Source: Verrucomicrobiota bacterium (GTDB taxonomy: Bacteria; Verrucomicrobiota; Verrucomicrobiia; Opitutales; Opitutaceae). Taken from it: 64,000 nt of DNA. Both the position numbers and the translations under genes were made by a program. Every line of letters begins with the position of its first letter. Position 1 is the first letter of the stretch. The DNA lies in assembly GCA_947471035.1 (NCBI GenBank), contig CANIWJ010000001.1:46439-110438 (forward strand), written 5' to 3'. Shown here in pieces: positions 62,342 to 64,000 of the stretch. The notes beneath the pieces are model-generated. The model ran no database searches, was not told the DNA's origin, and saw only the letters and a list, made by a program, of their open reading frames with translations.

Positions 62342-63217
62342 ATGGCCTCCACACGCGATATTCGCCGCCGCATTAAGTCGGTTAAAAACACCCGCCAGAT
62401 CACCAAGGCGATGGAGCTGGTGGCTGCGTCCAAGATGAAGAAGGCGCAGCAAGCCGCGCTTGCCGGCCGCGCCTACACCCAGCTCATGGCCAAGATGCTC
62501 GCCCGCCTCGGGCCCCGCATCGCCGAGGTGAAGCATCCCTTCCTCGACCAACGCGAGATCAAGACCCGCGGTATTCTTCTCATCACGACCGACAAGGGCC
62601 TGTGCGGACCGCTCAACGCCAACTTGTTCAAGCACGTGGTAGAAGTGCGCAGCCCGGCCAAGTTCTACTCCATCGGACGCAAGGGCTCGCAGTTCCTCGC
62701 CCGCACCAAGCGCGATCTCGTGGCGGATTTCAGCGTCTCGGACCGCCTCGCTTTCGCTGAGGTCAAGCCCGTGGTCGATCTCATGGTGAAGGCCTATTTG
62801 GAAGGCCAGATCGACACCATCGAGGTCATCTACCCGCGCTATAAAAACACTCTCGTGCAAGAGGCCACGGTTCGTCCCGTGTTACCCCTCACCAGTCTCG
62901 GCGAGTTTATCGCCAACGCCCAGCGCGAGGCCGGCGAAACCACGACGACGGAAGATACCCGCGACATGCTTTTCGAGCCCAGTGCGGAGGACGTGTTGGA
63001 GGCCTTGATTCCGTTCTACGTGAATCGGCACATTTACCAGCTCGTCGTCTCCGCCCGCGCCTCCGAACACTCGGCGCGTATGGTGGCGATGAAGACCGCC
63101 AAGGACAACGCGACCAAGTTGCTGGGCGACCTTACGCTCGAATACAACAAGGCCCGCCAGGCCGCGATCACGGCCGAGATCCTGGAGATCGCCGCCGCCC
63201 AGTTCGCGACTGTCTAA
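62342..63217 (+). CDS. atpG: ATP synthase F1 subunit gamma (AtpG)
   Basis: 291 residues. The N-terminal helix TRDIRRRIKSVKNTRQITKA, with MELVAASKMKKAQ, and the C-terminal helix RASEHSARMVAMKTAKDNAT, with NKARQAAITAEILEI, form the rotating central shaft; ILLITTDKGLCGPLNANLFK is the core signature. Its ATG lies just after an AT-rich repeat array. Confidence 0.97.
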   Translation: MASTRDIRRRIKSVKNTRQITKAMELVAASKMKKAQQAALAGRAYTQLMAKMLARLGPRIAEVKHPFLDQREIKTRGILLITTDKGLCGPLNANLFKHVVEVRSPAKFYSIGRKGSQFLARTKRDLVADFSVSDRLAFAEVKPVVDLMVKAYLEGQIDTIEVIYPRYKNTLVQEATVRPVLPLTSLGEFIANAQREAGETTTTEDTRDMLFEPSAEDVLEALIPFYVNRHIYQLVVSARASEHSARMVAMKTAKDNATKLLGDLTLEYNKARQAAITAEILEIAAAQFATV

Positions 63218-63262
63218 TCGTTTTCCACTAAACCTCGTTTCCCGCCCCCTCACCTTTTTTAA

Positions 63263-64000
<738 letters not shown>

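Overview
The window looks like a chromosomal segment of a GC-rich Gram-negative bacterium. The most likely group is Verrucomicrobiota, class Opitutae (Opitutaceae-like). That placement is an inference from gene content and style: a short-delta ATP synthase operon, a type-2 ArgC, an ABC-type O-antigen locus with CDP-dideoxyhexose genes, and a TIGR03067-like protein. It does not come from a marker-gene search. A Gram-negative envelope is directly supported by a TolC-family protein, Wzm/Wzt and lipoproteins.

Left part, 1-22.6 kb, all on the minus strand: a cell-surface polysaccharide (O-antigen) locus. Read in transcription order from right to left it holds a GbsR/MarR-like regulator, the Wzm permease, RfbA and RfbB (dTDP-4-keto-6-deoxyglucose), the Wzt ATPase with a carbohydrate-binding tail, and a WbdD-like methyltransferase with coiled coil. 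Next come a long GT4 glycosyltransferase, two large GT-C-like membrane proteins, two GT2 glycosyltransferases, two NDP-sugar SDR enzymes, and RfbF/RfbG/RfbH for a CDP-3,6-dideoxyhexose. An RmlC-like epimerase, GtrA, a GT4 enzyme and the start of a TolC-family outer-membrane protein finish the run. The cluster would make nucleotide-activated deoxysugars, assemble the chain on the cytoplasmic face, cap it and export it through Wzm/Wzt. Base composition is patchy, and the 7.2-9.4 kb gene is clearly AT-rich, which suggests acquisition by transfer.

Middle part, 22.6-45 kb: mostly housekeeping genes. They are a DUF192 lipoprotein, PrmA flanked by REP-like repeats, a minus-strand run ManA, AsmA-like protein, GrpE, DnaJ, PurN and ArgC, then FtsK, a second AsmA-like protein, 6-phosphogluconate dehydrogenase, DnaN, PssA and ethanolamine ammonia-lyase EutBC. 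Accessory genes lie between them: a YjjJ/HipA-like kinase with paired upstream direct repeats, a RelE-like toxin with no visible antitoxin, and an unrecognised kinase-like protein paired with a small membrane protein. The 347-bp region upstream of dnaN has three copies of a TTGGGCACAA repeat and could be an origin or regulatory region.

Right part, 45-64 kb, plus strand: a CUT1-type sugar importer in which the binding protein is fused to the MalF-like permease, followed by its MalG-like partner with no ATPase gene. Then come a multi-PAS PP2C phosphatase, a PHP histidinol-phosphatase, MnmE and MnmG (tRNA wobble modification), a 100-bp palindromic element, a PhoB/PhoR-like two-component system, TrmB, and the F-type ATP synthase operon atpB-E-F-H-A-G-D. 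AtpD runs off the right edge. No rRNA, tRNA, CRISPR array or intact insertion sequence was seen.
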